From positions 124,001 to 188,000 of the forward strand of contig NZ_QKTW01000022.1 in assembly GCF_003236175.1 (NCBI RefSeq): 64,000 bases of DNA, given 5' to 3'. Below the pieces are notes generated by a model. It was not told where the DNA came from and made no database searches. It saw only the letters and a list, made by a program, of their open reading frames with translations. The stretch is from Taibaiella soli. Its GTDB lineage: Bacteria > Bacteroidota > Bacteroidia > Chitinophagales > Chitinophagaceae. Each line of letters begins with the position of its first letter. Within the stretch, counting starts at the first letter, position 1. The position numbers and the translations under genes are program-made. This document shows positions 8,166 to 16,238 of the stretch, piece by piece.

Positions 8166-9851
8166 ATGTTGGCAAATATTAAGCAAAATGCGCTCAATGA
8201 GCTCATTGATGGGGCGTCGTATGACGAGCTGATCTGGATCAACGGGTATCTGGCCGGCGTGCTTTCGTCTGGCAAACGCCCGCTACAGCAGTCTGCGCCT
8301 GTTAGTTTTTCGGGGAAAGTAACTGTTCTGTATGGTACCGAAACTGGCAATGCAAAAAGTCTTTCGGCAAAATTAGCATCGCTTGCAAAGCAAAAGGGTA
8401 TTCCTGCGAAAGTAGGTGCGCTGGATCAATACAGATTATCTGATCTGACTAAAGAGGAAGTTCTTTTCGTGATAATCAGTACGCAAGGTGATGGTGAGCC
8501 GCCAGCTGCAGCTAAGAAATTTTACGATCATTTGTATCAGGAGACGTTGCAATTGAAGCAGTTAAAATATGGAGTGATCGCGCTAGGCGATAGTTCTTAT
8601 CCTTTGTTTTGCCAGGCGGGAATTGATGTAGATATACAGTTGGAAAATGCTGGTGCTTTTAGAATTGCTGCTTTGCAAAAATGTGATGTAGATTATGAAG
8701 CCGGCGCGATTCTGTGGTTTGATAATGTGCTACAATCGTTGTCTGGTCAGAATGTAGACATAAAGACATCTGATGTCTCTGTGAATCCTGTAGGAAAGAG
8801 AATCTATAATGGCCGGATTTTATCGAACGTCAATTTGAACGATATCGGTTCAAAAAAACAGACCCATCATATAGAGATTGAAGCGGAGGGAGTGCTGTAT
8901 GAACCCGGAGATTCACTGAGTATTATTGCTGAAAATAGTCAGGTGCATGTGTCGGAAATACTGCGATTGGTGGGCGTTGCGGCAGATAGACTTGTTGACT
9001 ATAAAAACGAATCACTGCCTTTAGAGATATTATTACGAACCAAAATCAATATTCGTTACCTGCATGAAAGAGTAGTAAAACAATATGCAGCGTTGGTGCA
9101 ACAGGAAATTCCGGAAACAAAAATCAGTCTCGTAGATCTTTTGCGTATTTATCCGGTGCGTAGTAGTGATGAATTTGTGAAAGTAGTTCAGTTATTGGAA
9201 CCGATTATGCCGAGGCAATATAGTATAGCCTCTTCGCCTTCGTTGCATGGAGGGGAAATTCATCTTACAGTGAGTCGCAATCAGTTTTATGTCAATGAAG
9301 AATTGCATTATGGGCTTGCCTCTGACTATCTGTCGCAATTGGAAGAGGGTGCAGGAATTCAATTTGCCATACATCAAAATAAACAGTTCCGATTACCGGA
9401 TGCAACTAAAGATATCATTCTGATTGGGCCTGGAACTGGTATCGCACCATTCCGCTCGTTTCTCTCAGAGCGGGATGCACTGCAGGCATCCGGCAGGAGC
9501 TGGCTTTTCTTCGGGGAGCAACATTTCACTACAGATTTTCTTTATCAGACCGAGATACAAAATTGGCATCAAAGCGGATTACTTACCAAGGTAAACCTGG
9601 CCTTTTCGCGAGATCAGCAAGAGAAAATTTATGTGCAACACCGGTTATTAGAACAAGGGAAAGATGTTTATGAATGGCTGCAGAATGGTGCGTCAGTTTA
9701 CATCTGCGGCAACAAAGAACCGATGAGTGTTGACGTAGAAGAAGCATTGCTGGCGATTATTGTAACTCATGGTACTTGCTCAAAAGATGCTGCACGGGCC
9801 TATCTGGAACAACTGAAAGACGAAGGGCGTTATCTGAAAGATGTTTATTAA
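8166..9851 (+). CDS. cysJ: Sulfite reductase flavoprotein (alpha) subunit
   Basis: 561 residues in the CysJ layout. An N-terminal segment is followed by a flavodoxin domain (VLYGTETGNAKSLSAKLAS, about residues 57-75), an FAD-binding reductase domain (PRQYSIASSP near residue 349), and an NADPH-binding domain (GPGTGIAPFRSFL and a C-terminal EGRYLKDVY). Electrons pass NADPH to FAD to FMN to the CysI haemoprotein encoded 12 bases downstream. The start is 13 bases after the cobA stop, so tight co-transcription is expected. Length is close to the 599 residues of E. coli CysJ. Confidence 0.95.
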   Translation: MLANIKQNALNELIDGASYDELIWINGYLAGVLSSGKRPLQQSAPVSFSGKVTVLYGTETGNAKSLSAKLASLAKQKGIPAKVGALDQYRLSDLTKEEVLFVIISTQGDGEPPAAAKKFYDHLYQETLQLKQLKYGVIALGDSSYPLFCQAGIDVDIQLENAGAFRIAALQKCDVDYEAGAILWFDNVLQSLSGQNVDIKTSDVSVNPVGKRIYNGRILSNVNLNDIGSKKQTHHIEIEAEGVLYEPGDSLSIIAENSQVHVSEILRLVGVAADRLVDYKNESLPLEILLRTKINIRYLHERVVKQYAALVQQEIPETKISLVDLLRIYPVRSSDEFVKVVQLLEPIMPRQYSIASSPSLHGGEIHLTVSRNQFYVNEELHYGLASDYLSQLEEGAGIQFAIHQNKQFRLPDATKDIILIGPGTGIAPFRSFLSERDALQASGRSWLFFGEQHFTTDFLYQTEIQNWHQSGLLTKVNLAFSRDQQEKIYVQHRLLEQGKDVYEWLQNGASVYICGNKEPMSVDVEEALLAIIVTHGTCSKDAARAYLEQLKDEGRYLKDVY

Positions 9852-9863
9852 AAATTGAAAATA

Positions 9864-11537
9864 ATGAGCGAACAAAAGAAATTATCCGCAATTGAGCATA
9901 TAAAAATAAAGAGCGAAGGGCTGCGTGGTACGCTGAACGAGAGTGTCTCTAATCAGATTACCGGTAGTATCAGCGAAGACGATCAGGCATTGATCAAATT
10001 TCATGGAATGTATCAGCAGGATGATCGTGATCGGCGAGAAGAACGTGCTGTGAAAAAACTGGAAAGACTGTATTCATTTATGATCCGGCTTCGCCTTCCT
10101 GGCGGTTTTTTGACTGCGGAGCAATGGGAGGCTACACATCATATTGCTGGGGAGAATAGTACTGGGGTTATTAAAATTACGACCCGTCAGACCGTTCAGC
10201 TGCACGGTTTACTCAAATCGAAAATTAAACCGACCATTCAATCTTTCAGTTTGGCGAAACTGGATTCTATTGCTACTTGTGGGGACATTAATCGCAATGT
10301 ATTGTGTAGTTCACATCCAGGTCAATCTCCATTGCATGCCGAGATATTTGCTTACGCAGATAAAATCAGCGAGATGCTGAAACCCAAAACCCGCGCCTAT
10401 TATGAGATCTGGCTTGGTGAAGAAAAGCTGGCAGAGCGTACAGAAGAAGATCCATTATACGAAGACCGTTATCTGCCGCGAAAATTTAAGATTGCAATTG
10501 CGATTCCACCGAACAACGATGTGGATGTGTTTGCAAATGATATCGGGCTCATTGCCATTATTGAAAATAATCGGTTGAAAGGTTTTAACATAGCCGTTGG
10601 CGGTGGTTTATCAACAACTCACGGTAATCCGGATACCTACGCAAGACTGGGAACAGTGATTGGCTTTGCGGATTCCGAAGAGAAGGTATTAAAAGCTGTT
10701 TATGAGGTACTCACCATTCAGCGTGATTATGGCAATCGTACTGATCGGAAATTTGCCCGGCTGAAATACACGTTGGATAAATTGGGCGTGGATGCTTTTC
10801 GTGCGGAATTGGAAAATAGAATTGGTTTTAAACTGGAAGAACCGCGATCCTATCATTTTTCCGAGCGTAAAGATTATTACGGCTGGATGCAGAATGAAGC
10901 CGGGTTTTGGTATTATACCGCTTTCGTTGAAAATGGCCGGGTGACTGATTTAGAAGGCGCGGCGTTGAAGACTGCGTTTTTCGAAGTCGCGCAAACACGG
11001 AAGGCAAGTTTCCGTTTTACCTGTAATCAAAATCTCATATTGAGTGATATTCAGCCGGAGGATAAATTAATTGTCGAGGAGATTTTAGCAAAGCACGGTG
11101 TCATCCAGCACACAGAAAATGCTTCGGTGATCCGTAGAAATGCAATGGCTTGTGTGGCATTGCCAACTTGCCCGCTGGCGCTTGCAGAAGGTCAGCGTTA
11201 CTTGCCGCAGCTGATTTCAAAAATTGAGCCGATACTGAATAGACATCTACTGAGTGATGAAGAGATTACCATTCGTATGACTGGCTGTCCAAATGGCTGT
11301 GCGCGACCATATGCCGCAGAAATCGGCCTGATTGGCACTGCTTCGGGAAGGTATAATCTATATCTAGGTGGCGATTATCAGGGGCTTCGTCTCAATAAAA
11401 TTTATAAAGAACATCTGGATGAAGCCCAGATTCTGGAAAATCTGGATCAGCTATTCAGTATATACAAGAATGAGCGCACTTCGGGTGAACGCTTTGGCGA
11501 TTTCGCTGTTCGAAAGTGGTGGGTTGCTTCTGTTTAA
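9864..11537 (+). CDS. cysI: Sulfite reductase haemoprotein (beta) subunit
   Basis: 557 residues from the ATG at 9864; a TTG three codons earlier is also in frame but less likely. The cluster/siroheme cysteines are visible: CVALPTC (C-x5-C, near residue 434) and MTGCPNGCARPY (C-x3-C, near residue 475). TRQTVQLHGLLKSK and FRFTCNQNLIL match the substrate-binding arginine/lysine segments of the family. It performs the six-electron reduction of sulfite to sulfide with siroheme and [4Fe-4S]. Followed by a structured 141-base gap before the TonB-dependent receptor. Confidence 0.96.
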   Translation: MSEQKKLSAIEHIKIKSEGLRGTLNESVSNQITGSISEDDQALIKFHGMYQQDDRDRREERAVKKLERLYSFMIRLRLPGGFLTAEQWEATHHIAGENSTGVIKITTRQTVQLHGLLKSKIKPTIQSFSLAKLDSIATCGDINRNVLCSSHPGQSPLHAEIFAYADKISEMLKPKTRAYYEIWLGEEKLAERTEEDPLYEDRYLPRKFKIAIAIPPNNDVDVFANDIGLIAIIENNRLKGFNIAVGGGLSTTHGNPDTYARLGTVIGFADSEEKVLKAVYEVLTIQRDYGNRTDRKFARLKYTLDKLGVDAFRAELENRIGFKLEEPRSYHFSERKDYYGWMQNEAGFWYYTAFVENGRVTDLEGAALKTAFFEVAQTRKASFRFTCNQNLILSDIQPEDKLIVEEILAKHGVIQHTENASVIRRNAMACVALPTCPLALAEGQRYLPQLISKIEPILNRHLLSDEEITIRMTGCPNGCARPYAAEIGLIGTASGRYNLYLGGDYQGLRLNKIYKEHLDEAQILENLDQLFSIYKNERTSGERFGDFAVRKWWVASV

Positions 11538-11583
11538 ACAAAATCAAACGTATGATGTTTGTCAAAAATCCTATACCAGATAG

Positions 11584-11678
11584 TTTGTTGGGCGTGAAAA
11601 AATATTGTCCCCACGGGGACCGATAGGAAATGCTAATCCAGTTAGAATGCCATTTTTCATTTCACGCAAACAATATTT
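11584..11678 (+). promoter_or_regulatory. Possible three-way-junction RNA leader before the receptor gene
   Basis: An outer stem of about 14 bp can form between 11585-11599 (TTGTTGGGCGTGAAA) and 11660-11674 (TTTCACGCAAACAAT), with one bulge. Inside lie GTCCC-CACG-GGGAC (11607-11620) and CTAA-TCCAG-TTAG (11633-11645), so the layout resembles a three-way junction. AAATATTG (11600-11607) can instead pair with CAATATTT (11671-11678), directly against the ATG at 11679. That alternative would hide or free the start region. It matches no riboswitch class I know. Confidence 0.4.
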
Positions 11679-14474
11679 ATGCAATCAAAACATTTACAGA
11701 TTTTTCTACTGTTGCTGCTAGTGGCGGTTTATAAAACTGCTGCACAGGATGCTTATTTAGTCTCGGGGCGGATCCTGGATTCTGTCAATAGTCAATTACG
11801 CAACAACGCAACTGTGCAGGTAAAAGGAACGACCATCGGAGCCATTACAGACGATGCAGGCAATTTTCAACTGAAAGTGGCCCAAAAACTGCCGATCGAA
11901 TTGTTGATTTCGGCAATCGGATATCAATCCCAAACCTTTCTGATTACTGCGGTTGGCAAGGAGGTTAATATACTACTGCAACCACAGGCGATGGTGATGG
12001 ATCAGGTGGTGGTGAGTGCTTCCAGAGTTTCTGAGAGTATGATGAAAACCCCGGTGAGCATTGAAAAGCTGGATATCCGTGCAATCAGGCAGAGCGCAGC
12101 TCCAAGTTTTTATGATGCGCTCGAAAATCTGAAGGGAGTACAGATGACCACATTAAGTCTAGGCTACAAAGTGCCCAATACGCGTGGTTTCAGCGGAACT
12201 ACCAATTCGCGGTTTCTGCAGATGGTAGACGGTGTAGATAATATTTCTCCGGGTATAGGTGCGCCGGTTGCCAACGCAGTGGGGCCTACGGATTTGGATA
12301 TAGAAAGTGTGGAACTGATACCCGGTGCGGCTTCTGCCTTGTATGGATTAAATGCGGTGAATGGCATTTCAAACATGAAAACGAAATCTCCGTTTAAATA
12401 CGAAGGGCTCAGCGTATACCAGAAAATCGGTGTAAACCATATTGATGATGATTTGCACAGTCCCACACCGCTGTATGAGACGGCGGTTCGCTACGCCAGG
12501 GTAATCGGAAAACGTTTTGCATTTAAGATCAATGCTGATTATATGCGTGGCTATGACTGGATCGCTAACAATATGCGCGATCAGAATCCGAACGCAAATG
12601 TATCGGTTGGTCTGACGGGAGCGAATAATCCTGGTGCTGATCTGATCAATAATTACGGTGATGAAAGCAGTGACCGGAGAACCCTTACACTCGATGGGAA
12701 AAAGTATGTAGTGAGCAGAACAGGCTATGCTGAAAAGGATTTAGCAGATTATAACCTGCATAATCTGAAATTTGATGCGTCATTGTATTACAAGCTGGGA
12801 AAAGGTGCGGAGCTTTCTTATACTTATCGCATCGGCAATGTGACTAATCTTTATCAACGTGGTAATCGTATTGAGCTGGATGGTTTGCAGATACAACAGC
12901 ATGTAGCCGAGTTGAAAGGAAGCAATTATTTTCTGAAGGCTTATTATACCGGTGAGAACACTGGTAATTCTTATAATCTGCGACCGTTGGGCGAAAATAT
13001 GGATCTCGCATTTAAGAGTAATAATCAATGGTACAGTGATTACTCCAATGCATTTCTCGCGGCAACAGACAATGGTTCCGGTGTTGCAGACGCACAGGCG
13101 GCAGCACGCGCCGCTGCAGACAATGGTCGTTATCAGCCGGGAACGCAGGCATTTGACGACAAAAAAAATGAACTCATCCACATCAATAACTGGGATAAAG
13201 GTGCCGCGTTAATTATGAAAACGGGTTTTGTTCACGGCGAAGGCCAGTACGATTTTTCTAAGTATGTATCCTGGATAAAGCTGTTGGCGGGGTTTAATTA
13301 TCGCGATTATATTATTCATCCGGACGGGAATAGTTATGTAAATCCTGAGTCTTATACGGATTCGACAAAGCTCAATACAATATTTCACTATTATAGTTAC
13401 GGCGGATTTGCGCAGGCTACCAAAACATTTTTCGAAGAAAAATTGAAAGTAGTGGCCTCTGTTCGTGCAGATAAAGTACAGTATTTCGACCCCAGGATCA
13501 ATCCGCGAATAGCGCTGGTATACACGGTTTCACAAAAACATAATTTCCGGATTTCATTCCAGAATGGCTACCGGTTTCCTACTCTTTTTGAAGGATTTTC
13601 TTACGTCGATAACGGTGGTGTGAAACGTTTGGGTGGATTAGAAGTAATGTCAAAGTACTTCGGTGTTTTTGAAAACTCCTATGTGCGTACATCGCAGGAT
13701 GCTTTTATCGCGGCTGTAAATAACGACATCAATAAGAATGGTTTAACACAGACGGCAGCCATTGAAAAGAACCAGCATCTGCTTATAAAAAGCAATTACA
13801 ATTACATTAAGCCGGAGCATATCAATTCGCTGGAAGCAGGATATAAAGGCATATTGTTTGGAGGAAGACTGTTTATAGATGCGGATTATTATTTCAATGT
13901 CTACAAAGATTTCATCGGACAGGTTGAATTGACGAAACCTGACAAAGGCACAATTGGTGTGGATGATAGCACTGTTTTCTATGCATACGATAAAACAAAG
14001 TCGACGGTCTATCGCATGTGGACCAACTCCACGGGCATTGTCAGCAATCAGGGAGCCAGTCTCGGATTGCGCTACAATTTGCCGCGGCAATATTCTGTGA
14101 GTGCGAATGTCTCCTATGCGCAACTGTTGCATATTTCAGCGGGTGATGCATTGATCCCTGCATTTAATACACCGCAGTGGATCACCAATATTTCATTGGG
14201 TAATGCACAAATATTTAAGAACACTGGTTTTAATATTTCCTGGCGCTGGCAGAGTGGATTCGATTGGCAAAGTCCGTTGGCAAATGGTTTTATTCCTGCT
14301 TATGATGTGGTCGATGCACAGATCAATTATGCTGTTCCGAAAATCTATACAACGTTCAAACTCGGTGCCAGCAATCTTTTCAATAAAAAATATTACCAGT
14401 ATGAAGGAGGTCCGGTAATTGGCGGACTCTATTATTTCACCGTCATTTTTGATGACAATTTTCAACGTAAATGA
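11679..14474 (+). CDS. TonB-dependent receptor in the sulfur operon
   Basis: 931 residues. A signal peptide (MQSKHLQIFLLLLLVAVYKT, ending near AAQ) precedes a carboxypeptidase-regulatory-like beta-sandwich (about 24-110), then a plug domain with DQVVVSASRVSESMMKTPVS and the loop GAASALYGLNAVNGI. A long beta-barrel ends in an aromatic strand (YYFTVIFDDNFQRK). It should import a scarce ligand across the outer membrane with TonB energy. The stop overlaps the start of the siroheme-synthase/TSUP fusion by four bases (ATGA), and cysI lies upstream, so the ligand is plausibly a sulfur compound. That is inference; the sequence does not name the substrate. No SusD partner is present. Confidence 0.88.
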   Translation: MQSKHLQIFLLLLLVAVYKTAAQDAYLVSGRILDSVNSQLRNNATVQVKGTTIGAITDDAGNFQLKVAQKLPIELLISAIGYQSQTFLITAVGKEVNILLQPQAMVMDQVVVSASRVSESMMKTPVSIEKLDIRAIRQSAAPSFYDALENLKGVQMTTLSLGYKVPNTRGFSGTTNSRFLQMVDGVDNISPGIGAPVANAVGPTDLDIESVELIPGAASALYGLNAVNGISNMKTKSPFKYEGLSVYQKIGVNHIDDDLHSPTPLYETAVRYARVIGKRFAFKINADYMRGYDWIANNMRDQNPNANVSVGLTGANNPGADLINNYGDESSDRRTLTLDGKKYVVSRTGYAEKDLADYNLHNLKFDASLYYKLGKGAELSYTYRIGNVTNLYQRGNRIELDGLQIQQHVAELKGSNYFLKAYYTGENTGNSYNLRPLGENMDLAFKSNNQWYSDYSNAFLAATDNGSGVADAQAAARAAADNGRYQPGTQAFDDKKNELIHINNWDKGAALIMKTGFVHGEGQYDFSKYVSWIKLLAGFNYRDYIIHPDGNSYVNPESYTDSTKLNTIFHYYSYGGFAQATKTFFEEKLKVVASVRADKVQYFDPRINPRIALVYTVSQKHNFRISFQNGYRFPTLFEGFSYVDNGGVKRLGGLEVMSKYFGVFENSYVRTSQDAFIAAVNNDINKNGLTQTAAIEKNQHLLIKSNYNYIKPEHINSLEAGYKGILFGGRLFIDADYYFNVYKDFIGQVELTKPDKGTIGVDDSTVFYAYDKTKSTVYRMWTNSTGIVSNQGASLGLRYNLPRQYSVSANVSYAQLLHISAGDALIPAFNTPQWITNISLGNAQIFKNTGFNISWRWQSGFDWQSPLANGFIPAYDVVDAQINYAVPKIYTTFKLGASNLFNKKYYQYEGGPVIGGLYYFTVIFDDNFQRK

Positions 14475-15994
14475 AGGCAGCTATTTTAGGAAAAGCGACA
14501 ACAGATAGTGTTGCAGCTACAGAGGTAAACCCACTTTTTCCCGTTTTTCTCAAGCTGGATCAGCTTCAGCTGTTGATTGTGGGTGGCGGAAATATTGGCT
14601 ATGAAAAATTGCAGACTATTTTAAACAATGCGCCTGAAGCGAATGTGCGTTTAATTGCGTTGGAGATTAGTGATGCGGTGATTGCATTAGCTGCCTATTA
14701 TCCTAATGTAAAACTGGTGCAGAAAGCATTTGAATCTTCAGATCTTGATGGTGTTGATTTGGTGATCAGCGCAGTGAATGATGCGGTAGTCAGCGAACAT
14801 GTTTATCGTTCGGCTAAAGAACGGGCAATATTGATTAATGCCGCAGACCAACCGCGGTATTGCGATTTCTATCTGGGATCGATCGTCACAAAGGGGCATT
14901 TGAAAATTGCGGTTTCTACCAACGGGAAATCTCCGGTACTGGCAAAGCGGATTAAAGAATATCTGAATGAAGCTATAACGGATGATATACACGGATTGAT
15001 TGATAGTATGAGTGAACTGCGGTCTCGTCTTTCGGGCGATTTTAATGAAAAGGTCAGACGTTTAAATGAGTTGACACAATCATTGGCTTACAGCGAAATC
15101 GCACAAAAAAATGGAGAACGTCGCTGGCGGAAAATTGCTTCCTGGAGCTTGTTCGCGTTCTTCTTTATGTTTCTCGGGCATCTTATTTTATCCTACGTTT
15201 CGTTGGAAACATTAGTGACTAGTGGTCGTCATTTCATCATTCAAATGGATCCAAAGTTTTACATAATGATACTCGCCGGTTTTTTTGCACAGCTAGTAGA
15301 TGGCGCGTTGGGTATGGGTTATGGTGTTACTTGTACTACAGTTTTGCTTTCGGCCGGTGTGCCATTGCCCGCAATCAGCGGTAGCATCCATACCGCGGAA
15401 ATGTTTTCTAGTGGCGCTTCGGGTTTTAGTCATTACAAGTTTGGTAACGTCAACAAGAAGTTGTTCAAGTACCTGGTGGCGCCCGGCGTGATTGGTGCTA
15501 TTCTTGGTGCCTGGCTGCTTGCAAAATACGGAAACGACTATGCCAATTATTTTCGGCCGGTGTTGGCCGTTTATACTTTGTTGCTTGGCGCTCGTATCAT
15601 TTGGAATGCGTTCCGAAAAAATAAGAAAGTAGAGAAGCTGAAAAGAGTAGGTTGGCTGGCTGCTGCCGGAGGCTTCCTGGATTCTTTTGGCGGAGGTGGC
15701 TGGGGACCGTTGGTGACGAGTACGCTGATCTCTAAAGGAAAGACACCGAAGTATGTAATCGGCACGGTAAGCATCACTGAATTTTTTGTGACCCTTGCCA
15801 GTGCACTCACGTTTTTCTCCTTAATTGGTATCAGCCACTGGATGGTTATCGCCGGGCTCATCATTGGTGGTCTGATTGCGGCACCTATTGCGGCGCGTCT
15901 GGCTGGGAAGCTGCCGCTAAAGACTATGTTTATCGGTGTGGGGGCATTGGTGATTATCTGGAGTTTGAATGTGATTATTAGAGCAATTCTATAA
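14471..15994 (+). CDS. Fusion: precorrin-2 dehydrogenase/ferrochelatase + TSUP permease
   Basis: 507 residues in two parts. Residues about 20-215 are a Met8/CysG-N type siroheme synthase domain: LLIVGGGNIGYEKLQTIL is the NAD loop, DLVISAVNDAVVSEHVY follows, and AVSTNGKSPVLAKRIKEYL is the chelatase signature. From about 225 on, eight or so hydrophobic helices form a TauE/SafE (TSUP) anion transporter with AQLVDGALGMGYGVTCTTVL and a second half-repeat FLDSFGGGGWGPLVTSTLI. The first part would turn precorrin-2 into siroheme for CysI. The second probably moves sulfate, sulfite or another sulfur anion across the inner membrane; no other sulfate permease is in the operon. The gene overlaps the receptor gene by four bases. 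Confidence 0.9.
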   Translation: MKAAILGKATTDSVAATEVNPLFPVFLKLDQLQLLIVGGGNIGYEKLQTILNNAPEANVRLIALEISDAVIALAAYYPNVKLVQKAFESSDLDGVDLVISAVNDAVVSEHVYRSAKERAILINAADQPRYCDFYLGSIVTKGHLKIAVSTNGKSPVLAKRIKEYLNEAITDDIHGLIDSMSELRSRLSGDFNEKVRRLNELTQSLAYSEIAQKNGERRWRKIASWSLFAFFFMFLGHLILSYVSLETLVTSGRHFIIQMDPKFYIMILAGFFAQLVDGALGMGYGVTCTTVLLSAGVPLPAISGSIHTAEMFSSGASGFSHYKFGNVNKKLFKYLVAPGVIGAILGAWLLAKYGNDYANYFRPVLAVYTLLLGARIIWNAFRKNKKVEKLKRVGWLAAAGGFLDSFGGGGWGPLVTSTLISKGKTPKYVIGTVSITEFFVTLASALTFFSLIGISHWMVIAGLIIGGLIAAPIAARLAGKLPLKTMFIGVGALVIIWSLNVIIRAIL

Positions 15995-16238
15995 GGCAAA
16001 ATTCAAAAGTCAAAAACGCAATTTCTGTAACCCCGAGCGTAGGCGAGGGGTTCGCGACGCACACAACGGCACAAAGTTTGTATTACTCGCACTGTGACGC
16101 AACACCGTATTAACCTATCAACCTACTAACGTATTAACTGAACCGGCCGCGGTATTTATAGGGTGATTTTTGACCGCGCCCAGTTTTTTTCACCTTAATT
16201 AACCTGGCTTTCACAGATATTTGCAACGTAACATTTCT

